64,000 bases of DNA from Ramlibacter tataouinensis (GCF_027941915.1 NZ_CP116009.1:2232001-2296000), one strand, 5' to 3'; numbered from the stretch's first letter, positions 1 through 9,056 are shown. Numbers and translations: made by a program. Notes: generated by a model from the sequence alone, not told the origin.

Positions 1-267
1 GCGGGCGGCAATGGCGCGCAGCCGCTGCAACTGGGGGTGGTTCTCCGGCGCCAGCGCGCCCTGCTGCTTGGCCTGCGCCATCATCTGCGAGTACTGCTGC
101 GTGGCGGCGGCTTCGATTTCCTCGGCCGGCACCAGGCCGCGCATGCGCGAAGGCGGGCCGACCTCGACCTGCGCCAGCACGGGGGTCGCCGCAGCGGCGC
201 CCACCAGTGCCATGAAGCTGCGCCGCCGCATCTGCGGCGAAGCCCCGGCGTAACACAGCTGGCACAT
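1..267 (-). CDS. M48-type metallopeptidase, N-terminal part
   Basis: This is the first 89 codons of a leftward gene that runs off the left edge. The start is the ATG at 267-265. The product opens with a short Cys-containing leader, then a basic stretch (MRRRSF, residues 13-18) and a hydrophobic segment ending at ALAQ-like residues near 30-33, so it looks exported. The following text (RGLVPAEEIE, then QQYSQMMAQAK and NHPQLQRLRAI) resembles the pre-catalytic region of periplasmic M48 peptidases (LoiP/BepA group) in Comamonadaceae. The HEXXH zinc motif would lie outside the window, so the family call rests on N-terminal resemblance only. Confidence 0.6.
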   Translation of the reverse strand, partial: MCQLCYAGASPQMRRRSFMALVGAAAATPVLAQVEVGPPSRMRGLVPAEEIEAAATQQYSQMMAQAKQQGALAPENHPQLQRLRAIAAR

Positions 268-298
268 GCAGCAATAATAAGTGCGATCGGTCGAGCAG

Positions 299-1654
299 AT
301 GTCGGACAACAACCCCACGCGCCCTCAGACGAGCCGCCCCGCCGGATGGATCAGCAGCCTGAGGGTGTACCTGGAGCCGGCCGCGCTGCGCATGCTCGCG
401 CTCGGCTTCTCGGCCGGGCTGCCGCTGCTGCTGGTGCTGGGCACGCTGAGCTTCCGCCTGCGTGAAGCGGGCGTCGACCTGGCCACCATCGGCTACCTGT
501 CCTGGGTCGGCCTGGCCTACGCCTTCAAGTGGGCCTGGGCGCCGCTGGTCGACCGCCTGCCGCTGCCGCTGCTCACGCGCCTGCTCGGGCGGCGCCGCAG
601 CTGGCTGCTGCTGTCGCAGTCGGCGATCGCCGCCGGCCTGGTCGGCATGGCCTGGTTCGATCCGCAGGTCGATCGCACGCTGGTGGCGGCGTGCGCACTG
701 GCCGTGGCGTTCGCATCGGCCACGCAGGACATCGCGCTGGACGCATTCCGCATCGAGTCGGCCGGCGTCGAGCGGCAGGGCGCGCTGGCCGCCACCTACC
801 AGACCGGCTACCGGCTGGCCATGATCTGGGCCGGTGCCGGCGTGTTCTGGATCGCCGCCCACGCCGAGGCCCCGGGCGCCAGCGGCTACCAGCACGCCGC
901 CTGGCGCACCGCCTACCTGGCGATGGCGGCGTCGATGGCCGTGGGGCTGCTCACCGTGCTGTTCTCGCCCGAGCCGATGCGGCGCGAGCTGCCGCCGGCG
1001 CGCAGCACCGGCCAGTGGCTGCGCGAGACGGTGGTCGAGCCCTTCGCCGAATTCCTGCGCCGCTACGGCAGCCACGCGGTGCTGGTGCTGGCACTGATCG
1101 CGGTGTACCGCATCAGCGACGTGGTGATGGGCATCATGGCCAACCCGTTCTACGCCGACATGGGCTACACCAAGGCGGAGGTGGCCAACATCACCAAGGT
1201 GTTCGGCGTGGTCATGACCCTGGCCGGCACCTTCCTGGGCGGCGTGCTGGCGCTGCGGCTGGGGGTGATGCGGGTGCTGATGCTGGGCGCGCTGCTCAGC
1301 GCCGCCAGCAACCTGCTGTTCGCCTGGCTGGCCTCGCGCGGGCACGACGTGCGCTCGCTGGTGCTGGTGATCTCGGCCGACAACCTGTCCTCGGGCATCG
1401 CCTCGGCCGCCTTCATCGCCTATCTGTCGGGCCTGACCAACGTGAACTACTCGGCCACGCAGTACGCCCTGTTCAGCTCGATGATGCTGCTGCTGCCCAA
1501 GTGGCTGGCCGGCTTTTCCGGCAGCTACGTGGAGCACTTCGGCTACACCCACTTCTTCACCGCCACCGCGGCGCTGGGCGTGCCGGTGCTGCTGCTGGTG
1601 TGGCTGGCGTCGCGGATGCAGGCGGTGCGGCAGCCCGAACCGGCGGCCGCGTAG
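299..1654 (+). CDS. ampG: AmpG-like MFS permease
   Basis: This is a polytopic inner-membrane protein of about 451 residues with roughly 12 hydrophobic segments. The opening (LEPAALRMLALGFSAGLPLL), the FKWAWAPLVDRLPLP segment and the ATQDIALDAFRIE motif are typical of the AmpG family, which imports GlcNAc-anhydromuropeptides from the periplasm for cell-wall recycling. The ATG at 299 gives the usual AmpG length; an in-frame GTG at 281 would add six residues. It stands alone, divergent from the M48 peptidase and convergent with the acyl-CoA synthetase, whose stop is only 3 bases away. Family confidence is high; the exact substrate is inferred. Confidence 0.85.
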   Translation: MSDNNPTRPQTSRPAGWISSLRVYLEPAALRMLALGFSAGLPLLLVLGTLSFRLREAGVDLATIGYLSWVGLAYAFKWAWAPLVDRLPLPLLTRLLGRRRSWLLLSQSAIAAGLVGMAWFDPQVDRTLVAACALAVAFASATQDIALDAFRIESAGVERQGALAATYQTGYRLAMIWAGAGVFWIAAHAEAPGASGYQHAAWRTAYLAMAASMAVGLLTVLFSPEPMRRELPPARSTGQWLRETVVEPFAEFLRRYGSHAVLVLALIAVYRISDVVMGIMANPFYADMGYTKAEVANITKVFGVVMTLAGTFLGGVLALRLGVMRVLMLGALLSAASNLLFAWLASRGHDVRSLVLVISADNLSSGIASAAFIAYLSGLTNVNYSATQYALFSSMMLLLPKWLAGFSGSYVEHFGYTHFFTATAALGVPVLLLVWLASRMQAVRQPEPAAA

Positions 1655-1656
1655 TC

Positions 1657-3129
1657 TCAGGCCGCCTTCAGCAGCGCCACCAGCGCCTGGCGCTGCACCT
1701 TGCCCAGCGCCGTCTTGGGCAGCGCGTCCAGCCGCAGGCAGTGGCGCGGCAGCTTGTAGCGCGCCAGCTGCGCCGCCAGGTGGGCGCGCAGCTCCTCGTC
1801 GCTCGCCGTCATGCCGGGCCGCAGCACCAGCGCCACGGCGACGGCCTCGCCCCACTGCGGGTCGGGTACGCCGAAGGCGGCGCACTCCAGCACGGCCGGA
1901 TGCTCGGCCAGCGGCCCCTCGATCTCCGCCGGGTGGATGTTCTCGCCGCCCGAGATGATCAGGTCCTTGGCGCGGCCGACGATGGTGTAGCTGCCGTCGG
2001 CCGCCTGGGTCGCCAGGTCGCCGGTGTGGAACCAGCCCTCGGCATCGCACGCGGGCTGGTCGGGCCAGTAGCGCTGCACCACGTTGGGCGCGCGCACCCA
2101 CAGCTCGCCGGTGCCGCGCTGCAGGTCGGCCAGCCGCACCTCGACGCCGGCCGGGGGCCAGCCACAGGAGCCGGCGTGGTCGAAGGCGCGCTCCGGCGGC
2201 AGCGCGATCGAGAACGGGCCGGTCTCGGTGGCGCCGTACACGTTGCACACCGGCAGCCCGCGCGCATGGAAGGCCCGCACCAGCGGCGCCGGCAGCAGGC
2301 TGGAGCCGGCCCACACCGCGCGCAGGCTGGCGAGGTCGGCCGCCGGCCACAGCGGGTGTTCGATCAGCGCCTTCAGGGTGGCCGGCACCTGCAGCGTCAG
2401 CGTCGGCCGGTGGCGCGCGATCGCGTCGAATGCCGCCTCCGGCGCGAAGCGCGCCAGCAGCACCACCTGCGCGCCTGCGTACAGCGCCGGCAGGGTCTGG
2501 ATGCACAGCCCGCCGACGTGGAACAGCGGCAGCACCGTCAGCACCACGTCGCGCGCCGTGATCCGCTGGGTCGCGGCGGCGATGCGCATGTTGGCCAGCA
2601 GGTTGGCCTGGGTGTGGACCGCCGCCTTGGGCTGGCGCGTGGTGCCGGAAGTGAAGACCAGCAGCGCGGGCGCCTCGGCGGCGGCATGCTCCGGCGCATC
2701 GGCGGCGGCCGCCGCGCCCTGCAGCGACGGCAGGCCATGCACCGGCAAGCCCCGGCTGCTGGCGAGCGCCTGGGCCGCCTGCGCGAACGGCTCGTCGTGC
2801 ACCAGGTGGGCCGGCGTGCACTGGGCCAGCAGCGTGTCCCACTCGGCGGGCGCCAGCCGGACGTTCAGCGGCAGCAGCACCGCGCCGAGGCGGGCCAGCG
2901 CGAACAGCAGCAGGACCTGTGCCGGGTGGTTCAGTCCCAGCCAGGCGACGCGGTCGCCGGGGCGCACGCCCCATTCGTGCCACAGGCGCGCGGCCAGCGC
3001 CCGGACATGCGCCTCCAGTTCGGCGTAACGCAGCACCGCGCCTTCGAAATGCAGCGCCGGGGCGTCGCCGCGCGCCGCGGCCTGCGCGGACAGCACCTGC
3101 GGCAGCGTGCGGGCGGCGGCAGCATCCAT
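1657..3129 (-). CDS. class I adenylate-forming acyl-CoA synthetase
   Basis: This 490-residue ANL-superfamily enzyme should activate a carboxylic acid to its acyl-AMP and then its CoA thioester. The P-loop reads FTSGTTRQPKAAVH near residue 160 (Arg and Ala replace the usual Gly residues). It is followed by YGATETGPF, TGDLATQ, the hinge GRAKDLIISGGENIHPAEIE and the C-terminal catalytic Lys in PKTALGKVQR. All core motifs are present. It is shorter than FadD proteins, closer to medium-chain or aryl CoA ligases. It has no operon partners: it diverges from the response regulator and converges on ampG. The substrate cannot be read from the sequence. Confidence 0.85.
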   Translation of the reverse strand: MDAAAARTLPQVLSAQAAARGDAPALHFEGAVLRYAELEAHVRALAARLWHEWGVRPGDRVAWLGLNHPAQVLLLFALARLGAVLLPLNVRLAPAEWDTLLAQCTPAHLVHDEPFAQAAQALASSRGLPVHGLPSLQGAAAAADAPEHAAAEAPALLVFTSGTTRQPKAAVHTQANLLANMRIAAATQRITARDVVLTVLPLFHVGGLCIQTLPALYAGAQVVLLARFAPEAAFDAIARHRPTLTLQVPATLKALIEHPLWPAADLASLRAVWAGSSLLPAPLVRAFHARGLPVCNVYGATETGPFSIALPPERAFDHAGSCGWPPAGVEVRLADLQRGTGELWVRAPNVVQRYWPDQPACDAEGWFHTGDLATQAADGSYTIVGRAKDLIISGGENIHPAEIEGPLAEHPAVLECAAFGVPDPQWGEAVAVALVLRPGMTASDEELRAHLAAQLARYKLPRHCLRLDALPKTALGKVQRQALVALLKAA

Positions 3130-3218
3130 TTACCTAACTTTACCGCTGCGACAAGACCGCGTGCGGCGCTGTGGCGATGCTCGACCCCAACCGCTTGCGC
3201 CTGACTACCATCTGCCCC

Positions 3219-3935
3219 ATGCAGCAACTCCTGATGATCGAAGACGATGCGCGGCTGGCGCAGATGGTGGGCGAATACCTGGAGCGATCCGGCTTCGGCG
3301 TGACGCAGGCGCTGGACGCCAAGGGCGGCCTGGCGCTCCTGCACGAACCGGCCAACGGCCGCCTGCCCGACCTGGTGATCCTGGACCTGATGCTGCCCGA
3401 CCTCGATGGCCTGGAAGTGTGCCGGCGCATCCGCGCGATGCCCAGCGAGGCGGCGCGCGTGCCGATCCTGATGCTCACCGCCAAGGGCGACCCGATGGAC
3501 CGCATCGTCGGCCTGGAGATCGGCGCCGACGACTACCTGCCCAAACCGTTCGAGCCGCGCGAGCTGCTGGCGCGCATCCGCGCCGTGCTGCGGCGGCGCA
3601 GCGAGACCGCGGCGCCGCCGGCGGCGCGCCGCATGCAGTTCGGCTCGCTGGAGATCGACCGCGACGCCCGCAGCGTCACCATCGCCGGCGAACACCGCGA
3701 GCTGACCTCCTACCAGTTCGACCTGCTGGTGGCGCTGGCCGACCGCGCCGGCCGCGTGCTCACGCGCGACCAGATCATGGAAGCGGTGCGCGGGCGCGAG
3801 CTGGAAGCCTTCGACCGCTCGATCGACGTGCACATGGGCCGCATCCGCGCCGCCATCGAAGCCGACGTGAAGAATCCCAAGCGCATCCTCACGGTGCGTG
3901 GCGTGGGCTACGTCTTCGCCAAACAACAGGACTGA
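3219..3935 (+). CDS. OmpR-family response regulator
   Basis: This is a 238-residue two-component regulator. The receiver domain has the acidic pair D9/D10, phospho-acceptor D56 (in ILDLMLPD), T87 and K109 (in YLPKPF). A winged-helix OmpR/PhoB DNA-binding domain follows (about residues 135-235), with SYQFDLLVALADRAGRVLTR and the C-terminal VRGVGYVF signature. I chose the ATG at 3219 because upstream in-frame codons add 16 residues with no family match. The kinase gene starts 10 bases downstream of the stop, so the two are one operon. It resembles RstA/CpxR, but the signal and regulon cannot be deduced. Confidence 0.9.
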   Translation: MQQLLMIEDDARLAQMVGEYLERSGFGVTQALDAKGGLALLHEPANGRLPDLVILDLMLPDLDGLEVCRRIRAMPSEAARVPILMLTAKGDPMDRIVGLEIGADDYLPKPFEPRELLARIRAVLRRRSETAAPPAARRMQFGSLEIDRDARSVTIAGEHRELTSYQFDLLVALADRAGRVLTRDQIMEAVRGRELEAFDRSIDVHMGRIRAAIEADVKNPKRILTVRGVGYVFAKQQD

Positions 3936-3945
3936 CCCCCCGCTC

Positions 3946-5142
3946 GTGAACCTGCGCCTGCCCCTTTACCTGCGCATCTGGCTCGCCGTCATCGCCGCGG
4001 TGGCCGTCCTCACCGTGGTGTTCGGCGCGCTGTGGGAGGCGTACCGGGACGCGGTGCGATCCGAGCAGTCGACGCCGGCGCGCGAGATCGTGATCCGCGA
4101 TGCCGCCGGCGAGGTGATCGGCCAGGGCGGGCTGCGCCGCGTGCCGTCGCAGGGCACGGGGCCGAGCACGTTCGAAGGCGAGGTCGTGCTCAAGGACGGC
4201 CGCGAGATCACCGTGCAGGTGCCGCCGCGCCAGCGCCGCGCAGGCGAAGGCCCGGCGGGCCTGCGCCCGTTCCTGCCGCGCAGCCCGTCGGGGCTGTTCT
4301 GGCTGCTGGGCGTGGTGGCCCTGGCGGTGGTGCTGGGCAGCTACCCGGTCATCCGGCGGCTCACGCTGCGGCTGGAGAACGTGCGCCGCGGCGTCGAGCG
4401 CTGGGGCGAAGGCGACCTGTCGGCGCGCGCGGACGAGAGCGGCAGCGACGAGGTGGCCTTCCTGGCGCGCCGCTTCAACCATGCCGCCGAGCGCGTCGAG
4501 ACTTTGGTCAAGAGCCACAAGTCGCTGCTGGCCAACGCCTCGCACGAGCTGCGCTCGCCGCTGGCGCGCATCCGCATGGGGATGGAACTGATGGATGGGC
4601 CGCCGACGCCCGGGCAGCGGCAGGAGATCGTGCGCAACCTGGGCGAGCTGGACCAGTTGATCGACGAGATCCTGCTGTCCAGCCGGCTGGATGCGCGCGA
4701 GACCGATGTCGGCACCTTCGAGCCGGTCGACCTGACCGGCCTGGCCGCCGAGGAATGCGCCCAGACCGGCGCCGAGCTGTCGGCGCAAGCGGACGGCGGC
4801 GACGTCACGGTCAACGGCGTGCCGCGCCTGCTGCGCCGTGCGATCCGCAACCTGCTGGAGAACGCCCGCCGCTACAGCCCCGGCCCGGTGGAAGTCGAGG
4901 TGCGCCGCGAAGGCAGCCACGCCGTGCTGCGCGTGTGCGACCGGGGGCCGGGCGTGCCGCCCGACCAGTGCGAGCGGATCTTCGAGCCGTTCTACCGGCT
5001 GCCGGGCGCGAGCGAGCGCGACGGTGGGGTCGGGCTGGGGCTGGCGCTGGTGCGGTCGATCGCGGGGCGGCACCACGGGACGGTGCACTGCGAGGGGCGC
5101 GAAGGCGGTGGGGCGTGTTTCGTGCTCAGGTTGCCGGCGTAG
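3946..5142 (+). CDS. sensor histidine kinase, HAMP type
   Basis: This is a 398-residue inner-membrane kinase partnering the upstream regulator. There is a transmembrane segment at about residues 10-32, a short periplasmic domain (33-115), a second membrane segment (116-136), a HAMP linker and then HisKA with the phospho-acceptor His at about 200 in ASHELRSPLARIR. The ATPase domain has the N box NLLENARRYSP, the G1 box DRGPGVP and the G2 box GVGLGLALVRSIAGRHHG. I took the GTG at 3946 because it places the first hydrophobic helix directly after a short cytoplasmic tail; earlier in-frame codons overlap the regulator gene. The periplasmic part of about 80 residues suggests envelope sensing of the RstB/CpxA kind, which is an inference. 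Confidence 0.9.
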   Translation: MNLRLPLYLRIWLAVIAAVAVLTVVFGALWEAYRDAVRSEQSTPAREIVIRDAAGEVIGQGGLRRVPSQGTGPSTFEGEVVLKDGREITVQVPPRQRRAGEGPAGLRPFLPRSPSGLFWLLGVVALAVVLGSYPVIRRLTLRLENVRRGVERWGEGDLSARADESGSDEVAFLARRFNHAAERVETLVKSHKSLLANASHELRSPLARIRMGMELMDGPPTPGQRQEIVRNLGELDQLIDEILLSSRLDARETDVGTFEPVDLTGLAAEECAQTGAELSAQADGGDVTVNGVPRLLRRAIRNLLENARRYSPGPVEVEVRREGSHAVLRVCDRGPGVPPDQCERIFEPFYRLPGASERDGGVGLGLALVRSIAGRHHGTVHCEGREGGGACFVLRLPA

Positions 5143-5248
5143 CTGTCCGGTGCCCGGTGCCCGAACGCGGCGCCGATCGGCTGCGGGGGATTTGGAAACC
5201 GGATGATGCAGGCCGCTTGTGCGGGGAGCGGACATCTGGCGGGCGCGC

Positions 5249-6247
5249 TCAGCTGCACGCTCGAATGGGCATGGCAACAACCTTCTGATCGATCGTCCCG
5301 AACACATTGCGGCCATCCTTGTCACGCACCTCGATTCGCACGGTTTCACCGTGCCGCAGGTAGGGAGTCTTCGGCGCACCGCCTTCCAGCGTCTCGCGTG
5401 TACGTTGCTCGGCGATGCATCCATAACCATTTGCAGCGCTTTCGTTCGAGACCGTGCCGCCTCCCACGATGGTGCCCGCGCCAGCTGGCCGCGTTCGGCA
5501 GAGATGGGCGATCAACTGGCCGAACGAAAAGTGCATGCCGTCGCCGCAGTCAAGTCGGCCGACCTGAGCGGCATTCCTGAACGTGGCCATTTGCATGTGC
5601 AGCCGCCCTCCATCCCATGCCACACCCAGTTCGTCAGGCGTGACCGCCACCGGTGAGAACGAGGAGGATGGCTTGCTCTGCAGGAAGCCGAAGCCTTTGG
5701 CGAGCTCGGAGGGAATCAGGTTGCGCAGCGACACATCGTTCACGACCATGACCAGCTTCACCGCCGCAAGCGCCTCCTGCGCCGATATCCCGGCAGGAAC
5801 GTCGCCGGTGATGACGGCGACCTCGGCCTCGAAATCGATGCCCCATTCTTCATTTCCGCACGCGATGTCATCGCACGCCCCCACCATGCTGTCGCTGCCG
5901 CCCTGGTACATCAGGGGGTCGTGAAGCAGCTCCGGTGGCATGGCCGCACCCCGGGCACGCCGTACCAGGGCCACATGGTTCAGGTAGGCGGATCCGTCGA
6001 CCCATTGGTAGGCACGCGGCAACGGCGCCATGCACATCCGGGGTTGGAACGGAAACGCCCCTGCGATCTTCCCGGCTTCGAGCTGCCGCCAGCGCTGGCG
6101 CAGCAAGGGCTCCAGGTCATCCCAGCGGTCCAGGGCGTCCTGCAGCGTGTGCGCCATGTCCGTGACGAGCGTTGCGCGATCGAGGTCGCGGCTCACCAGG
6201 ACGAGTTGGCCATCGCGACTGCCATCACGATAGGTGGCCAGTTTCAT
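5249..6247 (-). CDS. fumarylacetoacetate hydrolase family protein
   Basis: This 332-residue FAH-fold enzyme probably hydrolyses a C-C bond in an acylpyruvate-type product of ring cleavage. The metal-binding acidic set is visible in GIDFEAEVAVITGDVP and in VVNDVSLRNL. The C-terminal TIVGGGTVSNE and GETVRIEV stretches are typical of the family. The length matches the bacterial two-domain group related to fumarylacetoacetase. A strong AAGGAGG ribosome-binding site lies just before the ATG at 6247. It is the last gene of the leftward operon that begins at 11111, 12 bases after the Crp/Fnr gene. Substrate unknown; the operon context suggests the end step of a catabolic route. Confidence 0.85.
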   Translation of the reverse strand: MKLATYRDGSRDGQLVLVSRDLDRATLVTDMAHTLQDALDRWDDLEPLLRQRWRQLEAGKIAGAFPFQPRMCMAPLPRAYQWVDGSAYLNHVALVRRARGAAMPPELLHDPLMYQGGSDSMVGACDDIACGNEEWGIDFEAEVAVITGDVPAGISAQEALAAVKLVMVVNDVSLRNLIPSELAKGFGFLQSKPSSSFSPVAVTPDELGVAWDGGRLHMQMATFRNAAQVGRLDCGDGMHFSFGQLIAHLCRTRPAGAGTIVGGGTVSNESAANGYGCIAEQRTRETLEGGAPKTPYLRHGETVRIEVRDKDGRNVFGTIDQKVVAMPIRACS

Positions 6248-6259
6248 GGGGGGTCCTCC

Positions 6260-6940
6260 TTAGGTCCTTTCCGGGCGACCGTCGCCCGCGAGTGCCGCCC
6301 GGTCGAGCAGGACGATCGTTCCAGGCTGCTTCAGGATCAGGCCCTTGCGCTCGAACTCCGCAAGGGTGAGGCTGACCCATGTGCGCGTGGCGCCGATCAT
6401 CTTGGCCAGGTCTTCATGCGTCAGTTCCTGCACCAGGTGCCGCCCGTCAGCCGAGGTCACGGACAAGGCGGCCAGGATGCGACCGAGCCGCAGCGTGGCG
6501 GAATCCAGCACGAGCGGCGCACTGCGCTCGATCGTCTCCACGGCAAGAACCGCCAGCAGCTGCGTGATGTTGTGCGCGAAGCGCGGGATGCTGCGCAGAC
6601 ACTCCTGGAAGTGCGTGGCAGGAAGGATCGAGGCGTCGACGGCGCCCACGGCTTCCACCGACAGGATGCGCGGCGTTCGCAGCACCACGGCCGCCAGCCC
6701 CAGGATGCTGCCGCTGGTCAGGATGCTCATGGTGAACTCTTCACCCTCGGGCGAGGTGAGGTACAAGCGAACGCGGCCGTTGCGCACCACCACAAGGGAA
6801 TCGCTTGGCTCCCCCTGGCCGAAAACCGGCGCACGCGGGGCGAACGACTTCACGCGCATCAGCCTGTGGATGGACTCCGCTTCGTCGTGGCTCAGGCCCT
6901 CGAGCGCGCGGGTCCATTTGGGGTCGGACGTGCGATTCAT
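6260..6940 (-). CDS. Crp/Fnr-family transcriptional regulator
   Basis: This 226-residue regulator has an N-terminal cyclic-nucleotide-binding-like beta-roll (about residues 25-125, with NGRVRLYLTSPEGEEF), a dimer helix (about 125-150) and a C-terminal winged helix (LTHEDLAKMIGATRTWVSLTL, about 170-190). Only one Cys is seen (in FQECLRS), so an FNR-type N-terminal Fe-S cluster is unlikely; the effector is unknown. It is encoded inside the redox/FAH operon and so is probably its own regulator. A 14-base 5-4-5 palindrome, the geometry bound by Crp/Fnr proteins, lies upstream of the first gene at 11170-11183. The autoregulation link is inference. Confidence 0.85.
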   Translation of the reverse strand: MNRTSDPKWTRALEGLSHDEAESIHRLMRVKSFAPRAPVFGQGEPSDSLVVVRNGRVRLYLTSPEGEEFTMSILTSGSILGLAAVVLRTPRILSVEAVGAVDASILPATHFQECLRSIPRFAHNITQLLAVLAVETIERSAPLVLDSATLRLGRILAALSVTSADGRHLVQELTHEDLAKMIGATRTWVSLTLAEFERKGLILKQPGTIVLLDRAALAGDGRPERT

Positions 6941-6952
6941 CTGCCACCCGCC

Positions 6953-7282
6953 TCAGCTGGCCGGTGTGCCGTCGAAGTACCGGTCGTACTTCCCCGACAG
7001 CGAGCGGAACGCCCCAGCGTCGGCCGGAGGCGGCCGGGGCGAACGGATGGCAGGCCAGGTCCGGGAGTAGGTTCGATTGAGTTCGCGCCAATGGGGATCG
7101 GCCTGCATGTCGAAAGCGATGGCGCCGACCGGGCATTGGGGTTCGCACACGCCGCAGTCGATGCAGGTCTCGGGATCGATCACCAGCATGGTCTGCCCCT
7201 CGCGGAAGGCATCCACGGGGCATATGGCCACGCAGTCGGTGTATTTGCAGCGGATGCAAGCCTCGGTCACGACATAGCTCAA
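6953..7282 (-). CDS. fdxA: FdxA-type 7Fe ferredoxin
   Basis: This 109-residue ferredoxin should carry one [3Fe-4S] and one [4Fe-4S] cluster. Cysteines lie in CIRCKYTDCVAICPVD (residues 9-24) and CIDCGVCEPQCPV (about 40-52), with a C-terminal extension of about 50 residues, as in Azotobacter ferredoxin I. The residue after PVD is Ala where the family usually has a non-ligating Cys. The likely start is TTG at 7282, because family members begin one residue before SYVVT; AAGGGGG precedes it. The gene follows the ferredoxin-NADP reductase gene, its expected electron donor. The final acceptor could be the Fe-S protein encoded upstream, which is an inference. Confidence 0.9.
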   Translation of the reverse strand: MSYVVTEACIRCKYTDCVAICPVDAFREGQTMLVIDPETCIDCGVCEPQCPVGAIAFDMQADPHWRELNRTYSRTWPAIRSPRPPPADAGAFRSLSGKYDRYFDGTPAS

Positions 7283-7294
7283 GGCAAAACCCCC

Positions 7295-8071
7295 TTACCT
7301 CTCGACAAAAGCGCGCTCGAACACGTAGTCGCCGGCCTGGCCGGCTCCGGGCGAGACCTTGAATCCGCGGCCATCGAGCTCGGCGCGGATGTCCGTGAGC
7401 GCCGCGGGGTTGCCGCAGACCATGAAGCGGTCGCTGGCCGGGGAAAGGGCGGGCAGGCCGAGATCCTGCGTGAGCTTGCCGGAGCGCATCAACTCAGGGA
7501 TCCGACCGGTCACTCGAAACGGCTCGCGCGTGCAGGTGGGGTAGTAGAGCAGGCTGCGTTGGACCAGGGGGCCCAGGTACTCGTCTTGCGGCAGGCGTGA
7601 CTGCAGTTCGTCGGCATACGCCAGTTCGCTGACGTAGCGCACCCCGTGCACCAGGATCACCCGCTCGAACCGCTCGTAGGCCTCCAGGTCGCGCACGATG
7701 CTCATGAACGGCGCAAGCCCGGTGCCCGTGGCCAGCAGGTAGAGGTTTCGTCCAGGCCGCAGATCGTCGAGCACCAGGGTGCCCACCGGCTTGCGACCCA
7801 CCAGCACCTCGTCGCCTTCGCGCAGGTGCTGGAGCCTGGAGGTCAGCTGGCCATCGGCGACCTTGATGCTGAAGAACTCGAGTTCCTCTGCGAAGCTGGG
7901 GCTGGCGATGCTGTAGGCCCGCAGCACGGGCCGCTGGTCCACCATCAGCCCCAGCATCAGGAAGTGGCCGCTGCGAAACCTCAGGCTGGACGGCCGTGTC
8001 GTGGTGAAGCTGAACAGCGTATCGTTCCAGTGGCGCACCGAAGTGACGCGCTCGGTGGTGGCTGCACTCAT
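7295..8071 (-). CDS. fpr: ferredoxin-NADP reductase
   Basis: This 258-residue flavoprotein transfers electrons between NADPH and ferredoxin or flavodoxin. The FAD-binding RAYSIASP motif and the nucleotide-binding GTGLAPFMS segment are present, as is the C-terminal VCGNPAALTDIRAEL element. The tail ends VFERAFVER, close to the short-tailed bacterial Fpr class. The ATG at 8071 gives the standard length; longer in-frame reading would enter the neighbouring receptor gene. It lies between the Bug receptor gene (8 bases upstream) and fdxA, making an NADPH to Fpr to FdxA chain likely within one transcript. Confidence 0.9.
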   Translation of the reverse strand: MSAATTERVTSVRHWNDTLFSFTTTRPSSLRFRSGHFLMLGLMVDQRPVLRAYSIASPSFAEELEFFSIKVADGQLTSRLQHLREGDEVLVGRKPVGTLVLDDLRPGRNLYLLATGTGLAPFMSIVRDLEAYERFERVILVHGVRYVSELAYADELQSRLPQDEYLGPLVQRSLLYYPTCTREPFRVTGRIPELMRSGKLTQDLGLPALSPASDRFMVCGNPAALTDIRAELDGRGFKVSPGAGQAGDYVFERAFVER

Positions 8072-8078
8072 CGTCGCC

Positions 8079-9056
8079 TCACTGCATCCGGATGTTGGCG
8101 TCCTTGACCACGCGCGACCAGCGGGCCACCTCGGCGCGGATGAACCGGTCGTACTCCTGGGGCGTGCTGCCCACCGGGTCCATGCCGAAGTCGCGCACCT
8201 TGGCCGCGAATGCCGGATCCCTGACAACGCTCGCCACATCGGCGCCGATCCTGTCGATGATGGCCCGCGGCACCTTGCTGGAGGTGACCAGCCCGAATGC
8301 CGAAACCACTTCGAAGTGGGGGATGGTTTCGGCGATGGCCGGGTAGCCCGGGTCGCTGGCCAGCCGGTTCTTCAGGGTGACGCCCAGGACCTTGAGCTTG
8401 CCGCTGCGGACGTATTCCTTGACGGGCGCCCAGACGTCGAACAACAGGGGCACGCGGCCGCTCAGGACATCGGAATGGGCTGCCGCGCTGCCGCCGTACG
8501 GCACGTGCAGCAGGTCGATGCCGGCCAACTGGTTCAGGAGCGCGCCCGAGACGTGGTTGAGCGTTCCAATTCCCGGGGTCGCGTAGCTGAGGGTGCCCGG
8601 CTTGGCCTTGGCGAGAGCAATCAGTTCCTGCACGTTGTTGGCAGGAAGCGAAGGGTGCGCCACCAGCACGCAGGCGGACGAGGTGATCTGGCTCACGGCC
8701 GCCAGGTCGTTGAGGGTGTCGTAGGGCATGTCGCTGCGGATGGCCGGGTTGACCACGTGCGCCATGACGACCATGCCGATGGTGAGCCCGTCCGGCGCTG
8801 CCTTCGCCACGATGTTGGTGCCGATGGTCGAGCCGCCGCCCGCCTTGTTCTCCACCACCACCGGCTGCTTCCATATCACGGCAAGGCGCTCGGCCAGCAT
8901 GCGCGCCAGCACGTCGGTAGGGCCACCGGCCGTGAAGGGCACCACGATGCGCACGGGCCTCGAAGGAAAACCCTCCTGCGCGGCGAGCGGTCCCGCAGCG
9001 AGTGCCGCCGCTGCGGTCATGACGAAGACGCGTCTGGAATGCGAAACCGGTTTCAT
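8079..9056 (-). CDS. Bug-type tripartite tricarboxylate receptor
   Basis: This 325-residue periplasmic solute-binding protein belongs to the Bug/TctC family. A signal peptide is visible (SRRVFVMTAAAALAAGPLAA), then FPSRPVRIVVPFTAGGPTD, the classic Bug N-terminus, and VVENKAGGGSTIG. These receptors bind small carboxylates and usually feed TctAB permeases, but none is encoded here; orphan Bug receptors are common in Burkholderiales. The ATG at 9056 overlaps the stop of the upstream Fe-S gene (ATGA), so the two are translationally coupled. Its position suggests it captures the substrate or a related acid of this operon. The ligand is unknown. Confidence 0.9.
   Translation of the reverse strand: MKPVSHSRRVFVMTAAAALAAGPLAAQEGFPSRPVRIVVPFTAGGPTDVLARMLAERLAVIWKQPVVVENKAGGGSTIGTNIVAKAAPDGLTIGMVVMAHVVNPAIRSDMPYDTLNDLAAVSQITSSACVLVAHPSLPANNVQELIALAKAKPGTLSYATPGIGTLNHVSGALLNQLAGIDLLHVPYGGSAAAHSDVLSGRVPLLFDVWAPVKEYVRSGKLKVLGVTLKNRLASDPGYPAIAETIPHFEVVSAFGLVTSSKVPRAIIDRIGADVASVVRDPAFAAKVRDFGMDPVGSTPQEYDRFIRAEVARWSRVVKDANIRMQ

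Noticed and set aside
529..3204. 891-codon plus-strand open frame over ampG and the CoA ligase
   Set aside because: No domain and a composition typical of a shadow frame; both true genes have full motif sets.
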